Shown here piece after piece: positions 48,401-59,173 of a DNA stretch of 64,000 nt. The stretch is taken from the NCBI GenBank assembly GCA_963682175.1, contig OY821786.1, forward strand, positions 30,187,501 to 30,251,500, in the 5' to 3' direction. Numbering within the stretch: position 1 is the first letter of the stretch; every line of letters starts with the position of its first letter. The translations under genes were made by a program, and so were the position numbers. This DNA is from Triglochin maritima (lineage: Eukaryota > Streptophyta > Magnoliopsida > Alismatales > Juncaginaceae). Below the pieces are notes generated by a model. The model was given only the letters and a program-made list of their open reading frames with translations, had not been told where the DNA came from and did no database searches.

Positions 48401-51082
48401 CACGGGGTAAGAGGAGCAAGCACCCAGATGTGCCTCCTCGTCCAGAGATATGCTGGCGGATTCCTCAAGATCCTCTTCACTCGCAACCTGATCATTAGGC
48501 ACCTCAATAATATGTCGATGTGAGTCGAACATGCCTAATGAATCGGGCTCATCCGTGTCCTGGATGAAATTGGCTCCGACTGAGTCGTCGAAGAGCCCAG
48601 GTTGCTTACCAAGAGTGAAGATGTTGAAATCCGCCGTGAGGTTTCCAAAAGACAACCTCATCAAGCCATTGCGACAATTGATCAAGGCATTAGATGTCGC
48701 AAGAAATGGCCTCCCAAGGATTACAGGAATTTGTCCTTGTGGGTTGGACACGGGTTCGGTATCCAAGATGATGAAATCAACTGGAAATACGAACTCACCC
48801 ACTTTGATAAGGACATCCTCCACACTCCCTCGTGGGATTTTGACGGATCTATCAGCCAACTGGAGGGTTGTCCTCGTTGGTTTAAGATCGCCTATCCCAA
48901 GGTTGACATAGACTGAGTAAGGCAGGAGATTCACAGATGCCCCCAAATCCAATAGAGCTTGAGAGATGGTCACATTCCCAATCATGCAAGAGACAGTTGG
49001 ACAACCAGGGTCCTTGTACTTGACAGTCATGGGTTGTGTCAATATGGAGCTCACATTGGCGGCCAAGAAGGCCTTCTTGGGCACATTTGTTTTTCTCTTG
49101 GTGGTGCAAAGGTCTTTGAGGAACTTGGCATACGGTGGCATTTGTTGAACAACGTCCAACAACGGGATGTTCACCTTTACTTGCCTAAGTACCTCAACGA
49201 TCTTATCCCAATGCTCATCACGTTTTTTAGTCAACCGATGAGGGAATGGTGCCTTGGGGACATAGGAATCACGAGGAGGAGTCTCAGAATTAGGTTCCTT
49301 GACAGGATCAAGACTCTCCTCGGAAGACTTGCCAACAGGGTTGGCTTCCGGCATGTTCACATTGTTGTCAACGACCCTTCCCGATCTCAAGGTATGAATA
49401 ACATTAGCATGTTGGGAAGGGTCACTTTCAACTTTGTGTACATTCTGCCTGGTATTAGCAGGCTGACCCCTGAGATTTACCACAGGTTGACTCGGGAATT
49501 GACCCTTCTCGCGTTCATGGAGCTGATGAGCCAACTGGCTTACTTGCATTTCCAATGCTTTGACCGTATTATTGTTGGCCGCAAGCATGGATTGAGTGCT
49601 CTGCATGAATGCTTGAAGGGTTTGTTCAATGGTAGAGTCCTTAGGGTCAACCCGCTGGGGTGGTGGAGTCTGGTTAGAATAACCCGACGAAGAGGCCTGA
49701 CCAGGTTGGTAATTTTGGTGCTGAGACCTTTGATGTGGGGGTTGGTAGGTCGCCGATGGGCGTGGAGGTTGATAAGGTGGAGGATGAGGTTGAGCGTGCG
49801 AGCTCTGACCGTGTCCTCCACTAGACCCCCAAGAGAAGTTAGGATGGTTACGCCATCCCGGGTTATAGGAATGACTGTACGGGTCGTTTCGGGGCCTTTG
49901 ATGATACATCGCATTTGCATGCTCAGTATCTCTTGGAGCGTAAGCGCACTCCAAGTCATCATGTCCCGACAGTCCACACCTAGTACACCCGGGAGTAGCG
50001 ACCTGAGCTACAGGAGCTCGGTTCATCTCCAAACTCTCTATCCTACGCATGAGAGCAGCCATTTTCGCCTCAGACGCGATAGTCGACTCAACATGATATG
50101 ATCCAGCTCGACCAGAAGACCTGGCGGCTGGTGGCTCTCTCATGGTGTCCCACTCGAAGGTGCGCTCAGCCATGGATTCAAAAGTGTCCCATGCCTCCTC
50201 GATGGGTTTCATTTGGAAGTCACCCTGACACATCGACTCCAACAATGTGCGGGTGTTGTAGTTGATGCCCTCATAAACAATCTGGCACAGCTGCCATAGC
50301 TCAAGTCCATGATGAGGGCATTGCTGGAGAAGGTCCTTGAACCTCTCAAAGAAACCATGAAAAGATTCGGTCTCGGTCTGATACATCTGATGTATCTGGT
50401 GCCGTATCTGTTGAGTTTTCCTTTGAGGGAAAAATCTCTTCAGAAAGACGGTCACAAAGTCATCCCAAGACCGAATCGAGCTCGCCGGGAGGCTATACAT
50501 CAATTTCTTCGCATTATCCTTCAATGCGAACAAAATCATCCTCAACCGGACAGAATCCTCGTCAAGCTGTTGAAGCTTGAACATGGAGCATACTTCCTCG
50601 AATTCACGTATAAAAATATACGGATCCTCCTTATTGGCAGTAAAGGTTGGAAGCATGCTCACATACTGAGGTTTCAGCTCATAGTTGTTCCCGCGAGCAG
50701 GGGGAACAACTATGCAAGAAGGTTGCGCGGCCCGAACAGGATGGGTCCGCTCCCACAACGTCATCGGCCTATCCTGTCGAGCTAAAGGTGGTGGTGCACC
50801 TAGAACTCGATCCTGACCGAATCTCCCTTCCTCTCGAGTCAGAGGAGGAGGAGAAGGAGGTCTATGTGGTGGTGGGAATGGACCGAGGTAGTCCATGTAT
50901 GGAACCCGGTCTCCCTCGCCACCACGAGACGACTCGCCTTCTTGCTCCAAAGGAGCACGAGGCGGAGATGGTCGATCACCAAGATCTTCCATCTCAGAAA
51001 TAAGCACTCTCTCGAGTCGAGCGCTCTCACCAGAACGAGCCCAACCTCGCATAAAAATGCTCGACTCGACTCTACCAAACAC
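45434..51082 (-). CDS. Athila-like gag-pol polyprotein
   Basis: This unbroken 1,882-aa frame supplies the particle protein and the enzymes for reverse transcription and integration. In order: gag (about 148-310, [18 protein letters not shown] to [13 protein letters not shown]), a CCHC zinc knuckle (Cys366, Cys369, His374, Cys379), a Pro/Gln-rich linker, retropepsin with [14 protein letters not shown] (Asp712) and [12 protein letters not shown] (about 1000-1200) with [35 protein letters not shown] and catalytic FMDD (1157-1160), Ty3-type RNase H ([34 protein letters not shown]), and integrase with an HHCC finger, [29 protein letters not shown] and [11 protein letters not shown]. The protease Asp is followed by Leu rather than Ser/Thr, which is usual in this plant group. 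The start is the first ATG of the frame; a later one (residue 11 or 31) is possible. Confidence 0.95.
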   Translation of the reverse strand: MFGRVESSIFMRGWARSGESARLERVLISEMEDLGDRPSPPRAPLEQEGESSRGGEGDRVPYMDYLGPFPPPHRPPSPPPLTREEGRFGQDRVLGAPPPLARQDRPMTLWERTHPVRAAQPSCIVVPPARGNNYELKPQYVSMLPTFTANKEDPYIFIREFEEVCSMFKLQQLDEDSVRLRMILFALKDNAKKLMYSLPASSIRSWDDFVTVFLKRFFPQRKTQQIRHQIHQMYQTETESFHGFFERFKDLLQQCPHHGLELWQLCQIVYEGINYNTRTLLESMCQGDFQMKPIEEAWDTFESMAERTFEWDTMREPPAARSSGRAGSYHVESTIASEAKMAALMRRIESLEMNRAPVAQVATPGCTRCGLSGHDDLECAYAPRDTEHANAMYHQRPRNDPYSHSYNPGWRNHPNFSWGSSGGHGQSSHAQPHPPPYQPPRPSATYQPPHQRSQHQNYQPGQASSSGYSNQTPPPQRVDPKDSTIEQTLQAFMQSTQSMLAANNNTVKALEMQVSQLAHQLHEREKGQFPSQPVVNLRGQPANTRQNVHKVESDPSQHANVIHTLRSGRVVDNNVNMPEANPVGKSSEESLDPVKEPNSETPPRDSYVPKAPFPHRLTKKRDEHWDKIVEVLRQVKVNIPLLDVVQQMPPYAKFLKDLCTTKRKTNVPKKAFLAANVSSILTQPMTVKYKDPGCPTVSCMIGNVTISQALLDLGASVNLLPYSVYVNLGIGDLKPTRTTLQLADRSVKIPRGSVEDVLIKVGEFVFPVDFIILDTEPVSNPQGQIPVILGRPFLATSNALINCRNGLMRLSFGNLTADFNIFTLGKQPGLFDDSVGANFIQDTDEPDSLGMFDSHRHIIEVPNDQVASEEDLEESASISLDEEAHLGACSSYPVALEPLEINSESDKDPPLVELKPLPDNLKYIFLGDNETLPLIIASDLEKDQEVALKRVLFENKEAIGWSLKDIKGISPGIVQHRIHMEEDSRPRRDPQRRLNPVLKEAVRKEVLKCLDHGIIYPISDSSWVSPVHVVPKKSGVTVVENEHNELIPTRLQTGWRVCVDYRKLNTATRKDHFPLPFIDQMLERLAGHEYYCFLDGYSGYNQIPIAPEDQDKTTFTCPFGTFAYRRMPFGLCNAPATFQRCMISIFSDMVERFLEIFMDDFSIFGASFDECLRHLSLVLKRCREKNLALNWEKCHFMVKRGIVLGHVVSSRGIEVDPAKVGIIANLPPPRNVKDIRAFLGHAGFYRRFIRDFSKIARPLTALLAKDAIFEFTPDCHHAFLTLKKELTSTPIIKAPVWTEPFELMCDASDFAVGAVLGQRLDKLPHVIYYASRTLNDAQLNYTVTEKEFLAIIFALEKFRSYLIGSHVIIYSDHTAIKHLMAKKDAKSRLLRWILLLQEFDLEIRDKKGCENVVADHLSRLETTNPQDQIIDDKFPDEQLFMIEDNPWFADIVNYLVTEQFPVGWSKSDQSKFRSYVRFFHWDDPYLFKYCSDQIFRRCVPDTEFQSVLHFCHSKACGGHFGAKKTAAKVLQSGFYWPSLFKDAYDFCKQCDRCQRLGRIGRRDMMPLQNVLVVDIFDVWGIDFMGPFPNSFGNVYILVAVDYVSKWVEAIPTKTNDNKVVTKFLRDIFARFGTPRTIISDRGTHFCNRSFEALMRKYSITHKLATPYHPQTSGQVEISNRQLKQILEKTVSSSRKDWSTKLNDALWAFRTAYKTNLGMSPYRVVYGKACHLPVELEHRAFWAIKNLNMDLDQAGVQRKFDIVELEELRNDAYENAKIHKSRAKMFHDRMIMRKVFTAGQKVLLYNSRLHLFAGKLRSRWSGPFIVQTVYPHGAVEILNPGNGDVFKVNGQRLKPYLEGAPAEVEEVMFLHEPPSHSTIHAPT

Positions 51083-52130
51083 ACAACAGAAGGTGTACTA
51101 GAGGAGGAGACTAAACGTAGAGAATAGATGAGGAGATGACTCAGATGAGGAGGGAAGAATCCCTAGAGCTAGCGTGGGTAGTGGGATCAGGAAGAAGCCT
51201 AACTAACAAGCACGGCTCAAACAATGTAAGGCAATAGGTCCTTAAGCTAGACGACGCCTAACTTCGAGGTCACTAGCCTCGACACGCCTCACCTCCCTAC
51301 GACGAGGACCACAATGCCCAGCAAGTGATACCAGATCCGGAGATCCAGTACCTCCTACTATCGACAAGGTAGGCAACGCCGATCAGGTCATGACGGTCTC
51401 GACTAGATTACTCTCCTAGTGCGTCCGAATTCCTTAGGGCCAATGTCTACTTGCTTTTAGTTAAGGCTTTATTAAGAGTGATTTTTGGGGCCAAGGAAAG
51501 GGTGATGAAATCCCCCACCTTATCTTTTATGGGACAGCCCCTCCTTAGTAGCGATTTGATCCTAGATCTAGCAATCAATCGCTCCAATCAAACGCTCTCT
51601 CACTCTTGTCCCGATGCACCTTACTAACTAATGCATGAAAGAAACATGCATGAATGAGGGATGTGGGTGCACGTACCTCACGCCAGCAATCAACGACAAA
51701 ATGTAAAACAAAGAAAAGACAAATGCATGCAAAGTCTACCAATGGTGCATGACCTAGATGGCAAGAAGTCTAATCTTTTGCTTTGAGTTTTATGGTCCAA
51801 GTTGATTAAAGGGGGAGTGATTAATGATCTGGGAGCAAATAAGAAGTCACAGCATGCAAAATTGGGCTCCCCGATAACACAAATTACAACACAAATGACC
51901 ACAAAAAAATTGGAAGACAGAATCCCTCACCAGGCCGCCAATTGGCGGTTCCAAACCGCTGATTGGCGGTCTGTTCTTGGATTTGCTTCCTCAAACTTCT
52001 CCAGTGGCCTCCCCGTGATCAGAGTGTTCCCTGAAACTAAGAAAAACTGAAAAAGAAAAATTAAAAACCCCTCGAATCGTCCAAACCAAGGTCTGGACAG
52101 AGCACCTCCCCGGCAACGGCGCCAAAAACT
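51083..52130 (-). other. Leader of the Athila-like element with primer-binding site
   Basis: Immediately inside the 5' LTR the minus strand reads TGGCGCCGTTGCCGGGGA (52125-52108), the sequence expected for a primer site complementary to the 3' end of tRNA-Asp as used by Athila-type elements. The roughly 1-kb leader has no supported ORF. It carries another palindrome pair (CCGCCAATTGGCGG at 51935-51948 and ACCGCTGATTGGCGGT at 51955-51970), again centred 21 bp apart. Confidence 0.75.
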
Positions 52131-53707
52131 TGATTGATCGTTTTAAATTTAACCGCAAGTGCACGGCCGCGTTGAAGCGGTGGCAAATACGGGTCGTCCA
52201 CTGGGAGGTGTGTCGACACTTGGTTTATTCGAAGGCGAGAGGTAAAAAGAAGGGAGAAAGATGTATTACACTAATCTAAACTACAAAGCTGAAATGAAAT
52301 GCAAAGGAAATGAAGATAAGCAATAAAACTAAACCCCAAAGGGGGTAGAGAACTGATGTGAAAATAAAGATGTGTGTGTGTGTGTGTGTTCAATTAAGCT
52401 CCTCACAACATGTGGTGCATGAAATCATAAAACTACATCCAATCTTGCCTCTACATGAATTAAGATAAGACTACATCATTAAAACATACAAGACAATGAT
52501 TGGAATGAAGCTACATGAACTCAAGTATAAAGACTAGACCCTACTATGCCTCTACATGAATTAAGATGACTACATCATTAAAACATACAAGACATTAGCT
52601 AAGGAAAAGGCAACAAGAGTACATACACTACAAATTGTGTTTCCAATATTAGCTTCATCCATATCCTAACTTTATCATTCCCCATAAAATAGGTCCACTA
52701 ATCAAAGCATAAGCTAAGCTTCATTCAAGAGCATTAGCATATCAAAGATAAGAGTGGAGACCCATTAGATGGTTATGGAAATCATATAAAGCTCAAGGGA
52801 TAAAAATAACACACACTTAATACACTACATTATTATATCACATATTTCTCCACCCCCCCAAATGGGGATGGAACTACTCACTACTCATTACACTAACTAA
52901 TTTAGCAAAGGAAAACATAATACTGAAATGAAATTTATACTACTTAAGCAAGAAATATTAAAGAAGCATAAAACTAAACAAACAAACAAGCATGCAAATG
53001 AAAGGAAATTAAACTAAGAGAGAAACAACATCATTAAGAGAAAACTTATATTATTAACTCACTCAATTACAAGTAGCTCTTCCTCCACTAGAGTTTTGCT
53101 TCAAGGCTTCACTCTTAGTAGGGAAGATGGCCACCAAGAGGGAGATGGATACAATGGGAGGTGAAGAGTTCTATTTATAAGCATGGAAAAAGCTAATCCG
53201 GGACAATCCCCCGATGTGGGACTAAACCAATACCAAAAATAGCCTAAACACATGCTAATACAAGTCCAGGAAGAATCTTGGCTGATTTGGGCTTAACCAG
53301 ACCGCCAATTGGCGGTTCCAGACCGCCAATTGGCGGCCTATAAAGCCCAGATCAGGCTGGGTCTTCTGGTGGGCTTGCCTTGGTGTGTTTCTTGGTCTTG
53401 GATGCATCTAGCTGGTTTAGTGGAGCTCCGACCCGAATCGAATTGACAAAATACTCCTCATGATGGTGTGGAGTTTCCTGTTTTGCTCTTAGGTCCTTCT
53501 GTCTTACGATCAGGTCCTTCCCCCTTGCATCTTGGTCCCCAGGTCTCACAATTAGGTCATTTTTTCCTGCTTTTGGGTCCTTTCAAGGCTCTTCTCTTCA
53601 AACCTCTTTATTTCTGAAAACTAAACATAAAACTCGTCACATAGCATTGCTTAGGTGTAAGAAAATGGATATAAGGTACAAATATAAGCATGAAATGATG
53701 TCAATCA
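52131..53707 (-). repeat. 5' LTR of the Athila-like element
   Basis: It is 1,577 bp, nearly identical to the other LTR. The palindrome pair is at 53301-53336 and the TATA box (minus strand TTATAAATAG) at about 53172-53181. This copy would drive transcription of the polyprotein. Confidence 0.93.
53301..53336. promoter_or_regulatory. Paired CCGCCAATTGGCGG palindromes, 5' LTR
   Basis: ACCGCCAATTGGCGGT (53301-53316) and CCGCCAATTGGCGG (53323-53336), centres 21 bp apart, upstream of the TATA box at about 53172-53181 on the minus strand. Confidence 0.85.
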
Positions 53708-53767
53708 AGGTCTTCGCAACACCAAAAACATATAACACCAAAAAGAACAAAAAACCCACGTTAAACA

Positions 53768-53989
53768 ACAGGGAGACCAAATGTAAAGTGCTGACATTTG
53801 CATGTCTGCCGCTGCAAACTGCTAGTATATGTGAACATGGGACGCACATTACAATTATGTATTCACAAGTGCAACTAATAACTCCTTCAAATTTGACAAG
53901 GTATTTTTCTAGTCATTGTCTTCAACCTGGTACATCAACTGGTGGTATCGAGTTACCGTATGATGTCTGTCCAGATTGTCGTTTGTCGT
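53768..53989 (-). pseudogene. MULE transposase, SWIM zinc-finger fragment
   Basis: The minus strand encodes SCTCEYIIVMCVPCSHILAV, a SWIM-type finger (CxC...CxH) as found C-terminal to the catalytic core of Mutator-like transposases, then HANVSTLHLVSL up to the edge of the Gypsy element. The frame continues, after removing the element and one ACAGG copy, into 21628 and on to PDVRYWSD. Upstream of the finger the frame needs a shift and contains stops, so the gene was decaying. On the other side it is bounded by the solo LTR at 53990. Confidence 0.82.
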
Positions 53990-55440
53990 TGATTGATTCG
54001 TTTTATATTAAACCGCAAGTGCACGGTCGCGTTGAAGCGGTGGAAAATACGGGTCGATCCACAGGGAAGATAAGCAATAAAACTAAACCCTATAGGGGGT
54101 AGAGAAATAATGTGAATATAAGGATGTGTGTGTGTGTTCAATTATGCTCCTCACAACATGTAGTGCATGAAATCATAAAACTAAATCCAACTTTGCCTCC
54201 ACATGAAATAAGATAAGACTATATCGTTAAAACATACAAGACAATAATTGGAATGAAGCTAAATGAACTCATGTATAAAGACTAGACCCTACTATGCCTC
54301 CACATGAAATAAGATAACCCAATATCATTAAAACATACAAGAGATTAACCAAGGTAAAGGCAACAAGAGTACATACACTACAAATTGTGTTTCCAGTATT
54401 AATTCCGTCCATATCCTCACCTTATCATTCCCCATAAAGTAGGTCCACTAATCTAAGCATAAACTAAGCTTCATTCAAGAGAATTAACATATCAAAGATA
54501 AGAGTGAAATCCCATTAGATGGTTATGGAAATCATATAAGGCTCAAGAGATTAAGATAACACACACCTAATACACTACATGACCATATCGCATATTTCTC
54601 CACCCGCCAAATGGGGATGAAACTACTCACTAATCATTACACTACAACCTACATTAAAATGAAACATTCTACTGAAATGAAATTTAACTAAGCAAGAAGG
54701 GAGCATTAAAGAAGCTTAAAAGGAAAGGAAAGACTAAACAAGCATGCACAAATTGAAAGACAAGATTAAAAGAAACTAGAATAATTATTTTATTAACAAT
54801 GACTCACATTGAAGGTAACATTCTTCTCCACCTTGAGTTTTGCTTCAAGGCTTACTTCTTAGTAGAGAGAATGCCACCAAGCAATGGGTAGTTTACAATA
54901 GAAGGTGAAGAGTTCTATTTATATCCATAGAAAAAGTAATCCGGGACAATCCCCCGATGTGAGACTAAACAAATAACAAAAATACCCTAAACATCCTCTA
55001 ATACACGCGCTCCAGAAGTTTCATCAGATCCGGGAAGATCCGGACCGCCAATTGGCGGTTCCAGACCGCCAATTGGCGGTCTACAGGATCCAGATCGCGT
55101 TGAAATTTGTTTTGGGCTTGTCTTGATATATTTGTTGGTCTTGGATGCATCTACTTTGCTTGTTGGAGCTCCGACCGAATCGAATTGCCAAAATACTCCC
55201 CATGATGTTGTGGAGTTTTCTATTTTTCTCTTAGGTCCTTCAGTCTTACGTTCGGGTCCTTCCCCTTGCATCTTAGTCCCCAGGTCTCACAATTCAGTCA
55301 TTTTCCTTGCTATTTATAGTATCTCCTTCTCAAACCTACTTATTCCTGAAAACTAAACATAAAACTCGTTACATAGCATTGTTTAGGATGAAAGATAATG
55401 GATATAAGACACAAAGATATGCATGAAATGATGCCAATCA
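53990..55440 (-). mobile_element. Solo LTR related to the Athila-like element
   Basis: The 1,451-bp unit starts TGATTGATTCG and ends GATGCCAATCA. It matches the 1,577-bp LTRs along its length with many substitutions and small indels (it also lacks a segment near the outer end). Flanks GTCGT (53985-53989) and ATCGT (55441-55445) form a 5-bp TSD with one mismatch. The palindrome pair is preserved at 55044-55059 and 55065-55080, and the TATA region at about 54915-54924. No internal sequence or second LTR is nearby, so it is a solo LTR. It splits the MULE transposase frame. Confidence 0.85.
55044..55080. promoter_or_regulatory. Paired ACCGCCAATTGGCGGT palindromes, solo LTR
   Basis: Two perfect 16-bp palindromes (55044-55059 and 55065-55080), centres 21 bp apart, in an LTR that is otherwise clearly diverged from the intact element. 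Confidence 0.85.
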
Positions 55441-57700
55441 ATCGTCAACACGGTGTGGACTGTTGGTACATATGTTTCATTCCACGACTCAGCGGCGTCC
55501 CTTCTTTTAATGAAGAATTTGTTCAAATAGAGAAAGGTCATCAAGATCATTGTTGTAATTGGCATACAACGTGCCGCTCGTAAAACATTGTTGAAGCTTT
55601 CTGACATGTTTGTTGTCATACATCCGAAACATCGACCCCCGTCGTGACAACAAGTCCATCTTTCCAAAGAACCCTGGTGCTGAATCCACTCGTATACCGG
55701 TTTATATTCCTCTACAATAATCTTCATTAGCTCTTCAAATTTCATAAAGGAATGAGTTTTATTCGTCTATCCTTGCAGTTTCGATGTTTTGTAAGATTTG
55801 TTTTCACGTGTCGAAGACATAATTGATGCACATGCCCCTTTGAAGGTGGAAATGCGGCTCGCACACAAGCGTTTATTCCCGAAAATCCGTCGATGATAAT
55901 ACACAAATTGGGTCGCCTGGTCAGTCTACTTGCCAGCAATTGAAGGAACCAAGTCACAACTCTGACTTCTCGATCTCTACAATAGCAAATGTCAAAGTAA
56001 AAATTCTGTTGTTTACATCCGTTGCCACATCAATTAACAATAAACCTCTATTTTGCTATAAAGGTGTGTTCCATCCACACTGACAACATGTCTGCAATAT
56101 TGAAACCCACTAATTGAACACCGAAACACCCAAAATACATGCTTAAACATCTCCTCGTCTGGATTTACCCGTACGACCTTTATTTCAACGACAGATTCTG
56201 GATTGTTCTGACACAGAATGGTGAGGAACCTTCGTAGATCCTTAAGACCATCTTCTTCAGCATCATAAATTCGGTTCAACGATTTTTGTCTGGCATGTCA
56301 TGCTTTAGCGTAACCGATTTCAAGTGAGTATTTGGTTTTCACCCTTTTCATTATTTCAGCAAGAGTAATTGTGAACTTGGTTCTAACAGAAGGCATTATC
56401 AAGTTGCAAATAAAATTAGCACTGTATTGTTTGTTGTCGTTCAACAACATTGGATTGGAACAAGTGTGCTCGATGTCGTACGTTTTAACCTTAAAATATC
56501 TGCAACCTTTTGGGACAGACGCATGTAGACGTCATTTGTAGTTATCCTCATCACAACAAAGACAACGAACAGTGTATCGTTTCGTTGAAGAAACCACAAC
56601 TGAATACTGAACAAACATTTTAATGTGCCACGACTGCAGAGCGTGAACGAAATCATCTTTCGTTGGGAAAATTTGTTTATCCCAAAAAGGATGACCATTT
56701 TTCGTATGCCAATAACTATGTTCCAAATTGTTCGTAGCATCGAAAAATGAGTGTTCAATGATAGAATTCTCTATCCAGATGTCGTCCTCGAAGATATCGG
56801 GAAGTTCATTAAGAGTTGGAACCATGTCTTTGTTAGCAATTGCTTCATCAACAACATCGTCGTCTTCACGGTTAATGGATTGACTTATCACATATATGAC
56901 ATCCTGCGTCTCCGGAACGACTTCATTAGCAGAAACACCTTCAGGTTCATCTTCTATAGCAAATGGTGTACTGTAATCTCCTAATTCCTCGGTATCATCA
57001 TCTTCATCACTATGCATATCTTCCGGGCATTCTGGTCGACTAAAATGAATTGGGTTAACTGACGACAAACCAATCCCAAGGGAAGGATATGAGGTCGACG
57101 GTCCAGCCCTGCCAGCAAACTCATCATGACTGTAATGCATGATTCCAAATTGTGACGGACCAGGATAAGGATTTGCACTGCTGGAAGGAATGTCACATGC
57201 ATTTTGTGGCCATTCACTACATGTTTGGAAGTTCTGCGAGTGGAAAAATGGAATTTGCTGGTATCGACTCGGAGTTTGTTCTTTCTTGTTGATTCAAATC
57301 AAAAGTTCTACTCGCAGGCCGACTGGTTTCTGCTATGGTGTTAGCAACACATGATTGTTGAGATGTGAACCGTGGGCCACTGCTACTACCGGGTTGGGTA
57401 CCCGCAAACATCTTAGCATTCTACTCAATCTCCAAAGGATTCAACTTAACATATAGCTCGACCATCCCCATTTTCGAATATGTCGTCTGATAGGATATTC
57501 TCCAGGAACTCTCGTCATATACGGACATCACATTGAAATAAAAGTAACCTATCGGTGCAATGTTGACTCGACATTGAATATCAATCGAGTATCGAGATTC
57601 TACGACTTGCAGACCTTAATTGTAAGTCTTGGGCCTATCGTGTACTCTACACCAATGCTTGCATTTTGAGTTATATCACCACCAAATTACACATTTATCA
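55441..57700 (-). pseudogene. MULE (Mutator-like) transposase, N-terminal and catalytic part
   Basis: Successive minus-strand frames cover a plant MuDR-type transposase. From about 57700: a PB1-like N-terminal region (TTYSKMGMVELYVKL), a Ser/Gly-rich linker (57411-57217), an acidic segment (57140 on) ending FPTKDDFVHALQSWHIK, the MuDR DNA-binding motif, then the DDE core: VVSVDGTHL (56279-56034 frame), CIIIDGFSGINACV with LCLRHVKTNL (55957-55742), and TTNMSESFNNVLRAARCMPI with the catalytic Glu region (55745-55441). Stops and frameshifts separate these pieces. It continues past the solo LTR to the SWIM finger and past the Gypsy element to the zinc knuckle. It is not functional; the PMD gene follows it on the same strand. 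Confidence 0.85.
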
Positions 57701-58040
57701 GAATCATTTCCGTTAATCTACAATAATGCAATGTTCATTCATCAGTTTCATAATACAATTACTTGATTTTTTACAAAATTACTAACTATTAAGTAGAGAT
57801 AATACAAATTAAGAAGGAAAAATTACCTCAGATATCAACAACTGAGCCTGACTGATCAGAAGTTTAGTATCACGTAAAAAATTATTACTTGTCAGTGGGC
57901 TAAATTCGAAGTGTGTGTTGTAAGAAGGTAAGAATTGTGTTGAATATGCAATCTGGGGGGGGGGGGGGGGGGATTTATAAACCTTGTTTACACCCCACGG
58001 GCCTGCGAGTCCTGGGGGGATTACTCTTTGAAAACCCCAT
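57701..58040 (-). promoter_or_regulatory. Probable MULE transposase promoter region with G18 run
   Basis: On the minus strand a TATA-like TTTATAAAT (57980-57972 region) is followed at once by an 18-base C run (plus strand G, 57955-57972), then about 250 bp of 5'-UTR-like sequence before the transposase frame. Position suggests the MULE core promoter; this is inference. Confidence 0.4.
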
Positions 58041-59173
58041 TTTTTCCCTAAAAATTTAAACTTTGTTTTAATTTTTATTAATTAAAAAAAATCTTACTCA
58101 TCACATTTTGTTTTCTATTAAAAACAACCACAAATCATTCATAACATTATCATATGTAATATTACAATCAACAAAATTTTGGGAAAATAATTTAAAACAA
58201 CAAAATATTAACTTTTAACAACAACAAATAGAATTTCAATCATAATAATCAAACTTAAATTCCACAATTTTTAAGATTATCACTATAAACCTAAAATCAA
58301 CAAAAACCAAATCAATAGTCTACTAAGAATCAAGAAAAAATTAGTTTAGCCTAAAAACCCGAAATCCAAATCGGATTTGGACATAAATGACTTCCTAAAC
58401 CAAGAAAAACACTACAATCATACTTAAAACAACAATGTATACAATCATAATACATAAAATATGGAAAAAACGGTCGAAAACAAAGAAAGTTCAAAACCCT
58501 AACATCAAAATCATGAGAACTCGGTGTGGGGGAGAGAGAGGCGTCAGACTGGTTTTATAGCCCGACAGAACTCGACGTTTGTAATGTCGAGTTTTGCCTT
58601 TAGAACACGGGATCCTAGATGTCGTATTTTCTTTAAAATTTGGTTCAACGAAACCGCCCATGCACGATCTCTCCTTTGAGATGGTAAAATAAATAAAAAT
58701 TAAATTTGAACTCGACAACACTAGTGCCAAGTTCTTTTTAAGAGAACTCGACACTAGTGGTACTAGGTTTTCTTTAAGATCGACAGTAGTGGTACCGAGT
58801 CCTCTTTAAGAGAACTCGACACTAGTGGTGCGAGTTTAATTTGGTAGAAATTATTGCAAGTGTCCATGTATAGAACTTGGTGTTGTCAACGCCGAGTTCT
58901 ACAATGAATATCTTCTACAGAACTCGGCATCTGAGTCGTCGAGTTCTGTACACACTAAAAAAACAAGACCTTTCATCTCTACGTGTCACCACGTGGTGAC
59001 AATTAGTCTAGTGTGGAAAATAATTTTAAATGATGTTTATTTTGGATTTTTTTTTAAATTATAATTTTGAATTTTTTCCGTAAGTTAAAACGTTGTTTAC
59101 TTTTGGATCAATGAATTATGTGTTGTTTGGATTAACAATTGCTAATTTGGTAATATTTATGTACTTTAATTAT
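58041..59173. other. Intergenic DNA with a short ACTCGACACTAGTGG array
   Basis: Four imperfect units related to GAACTCGACACTAGTGGTAC lie at 58708, 58744, 58778 and 58812, spaced about 34-36 bp. CGAGTT/AACTCG words continue on both sides (58565-58590 and 58870-58950). This may be the sub-terminal repeat region of the MULE. A CCACGTGG palindrome is at 58988-58995. No gene was seen. Confidence 0.5.

Larger units (their letters stand above)
42308..53707 (-). mobile_element. Athila-like Gypsy LTR retrotransposon, apparently intact
   Basis: The 11,400-bp element has TG...CA ends, LTRs of 1,577 bp each (42308-43884 and 52131-53707) and a perfect 5-bp TSD, AGGTC. On the minus strand the order is 5' LTR, primer-binding site, leader, one long gag-pol frame (51082-45434), non-coding DNA, polypurine tract and 3' LTR. 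The two LTRs have equal length and by eye only two base differences (42498 A versus G, and 43737 C versus A in the right copy), so it is a very recent insertion. The uninterrupted polyprotein with all catalytic motifs suggests it may still be active. Lineage is judged from the RT/RNase H sequence and the tRNA-Asp-type primer site. Confidence 0.93.
21629..53767 (+). mobile_element. Tat/Ogre-like Gypsy LTR retrotransposon (contains a nested element)
   Basis: The element starts TGTTGACACC at 21629, ends CGTTAAACA at 53767, and is flanked by ACAGG at 21624-21628 and 53768-53772. Without the nested Athila-like element it is about 20.7 kb: 5' LTR 21629-25782, internal 25783-38214, 3' LTR 38215-42307 plus 53713-53767. 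The order of ORF1, gag, protease, RT, RNase H, a second (archaeal-type) RNase H and integrase, the very long LTRs and the tandem repeats between pol and the 3' LTR are features of the Tat lineage, including Ogre. By eye the LTRs differ by about 14 substitutions and a few small indels in roughly 4.1 kb, so insertion is recent. The coding part is broken by stops and frameshifts, so this copy is not autonomous. Confidence 0.92.

Noticed and set aside
48959..50101. Long plus-strand open frame (380 aa) and others between 45.4 and 51.1 kb
   Set aside because: They are antisense to the intact Athila-like gag-pol frame, have no recognisable domain, and follow its codon structure.
54987..55271. Minus-strand frames inside the solo LTR and the matching LTR frames at 43529-43726 and 53352-53549
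   Set aside because: They lie in LTR sequence around the palindrome pair, differ between copies by frameshift, and resemble no protein family.
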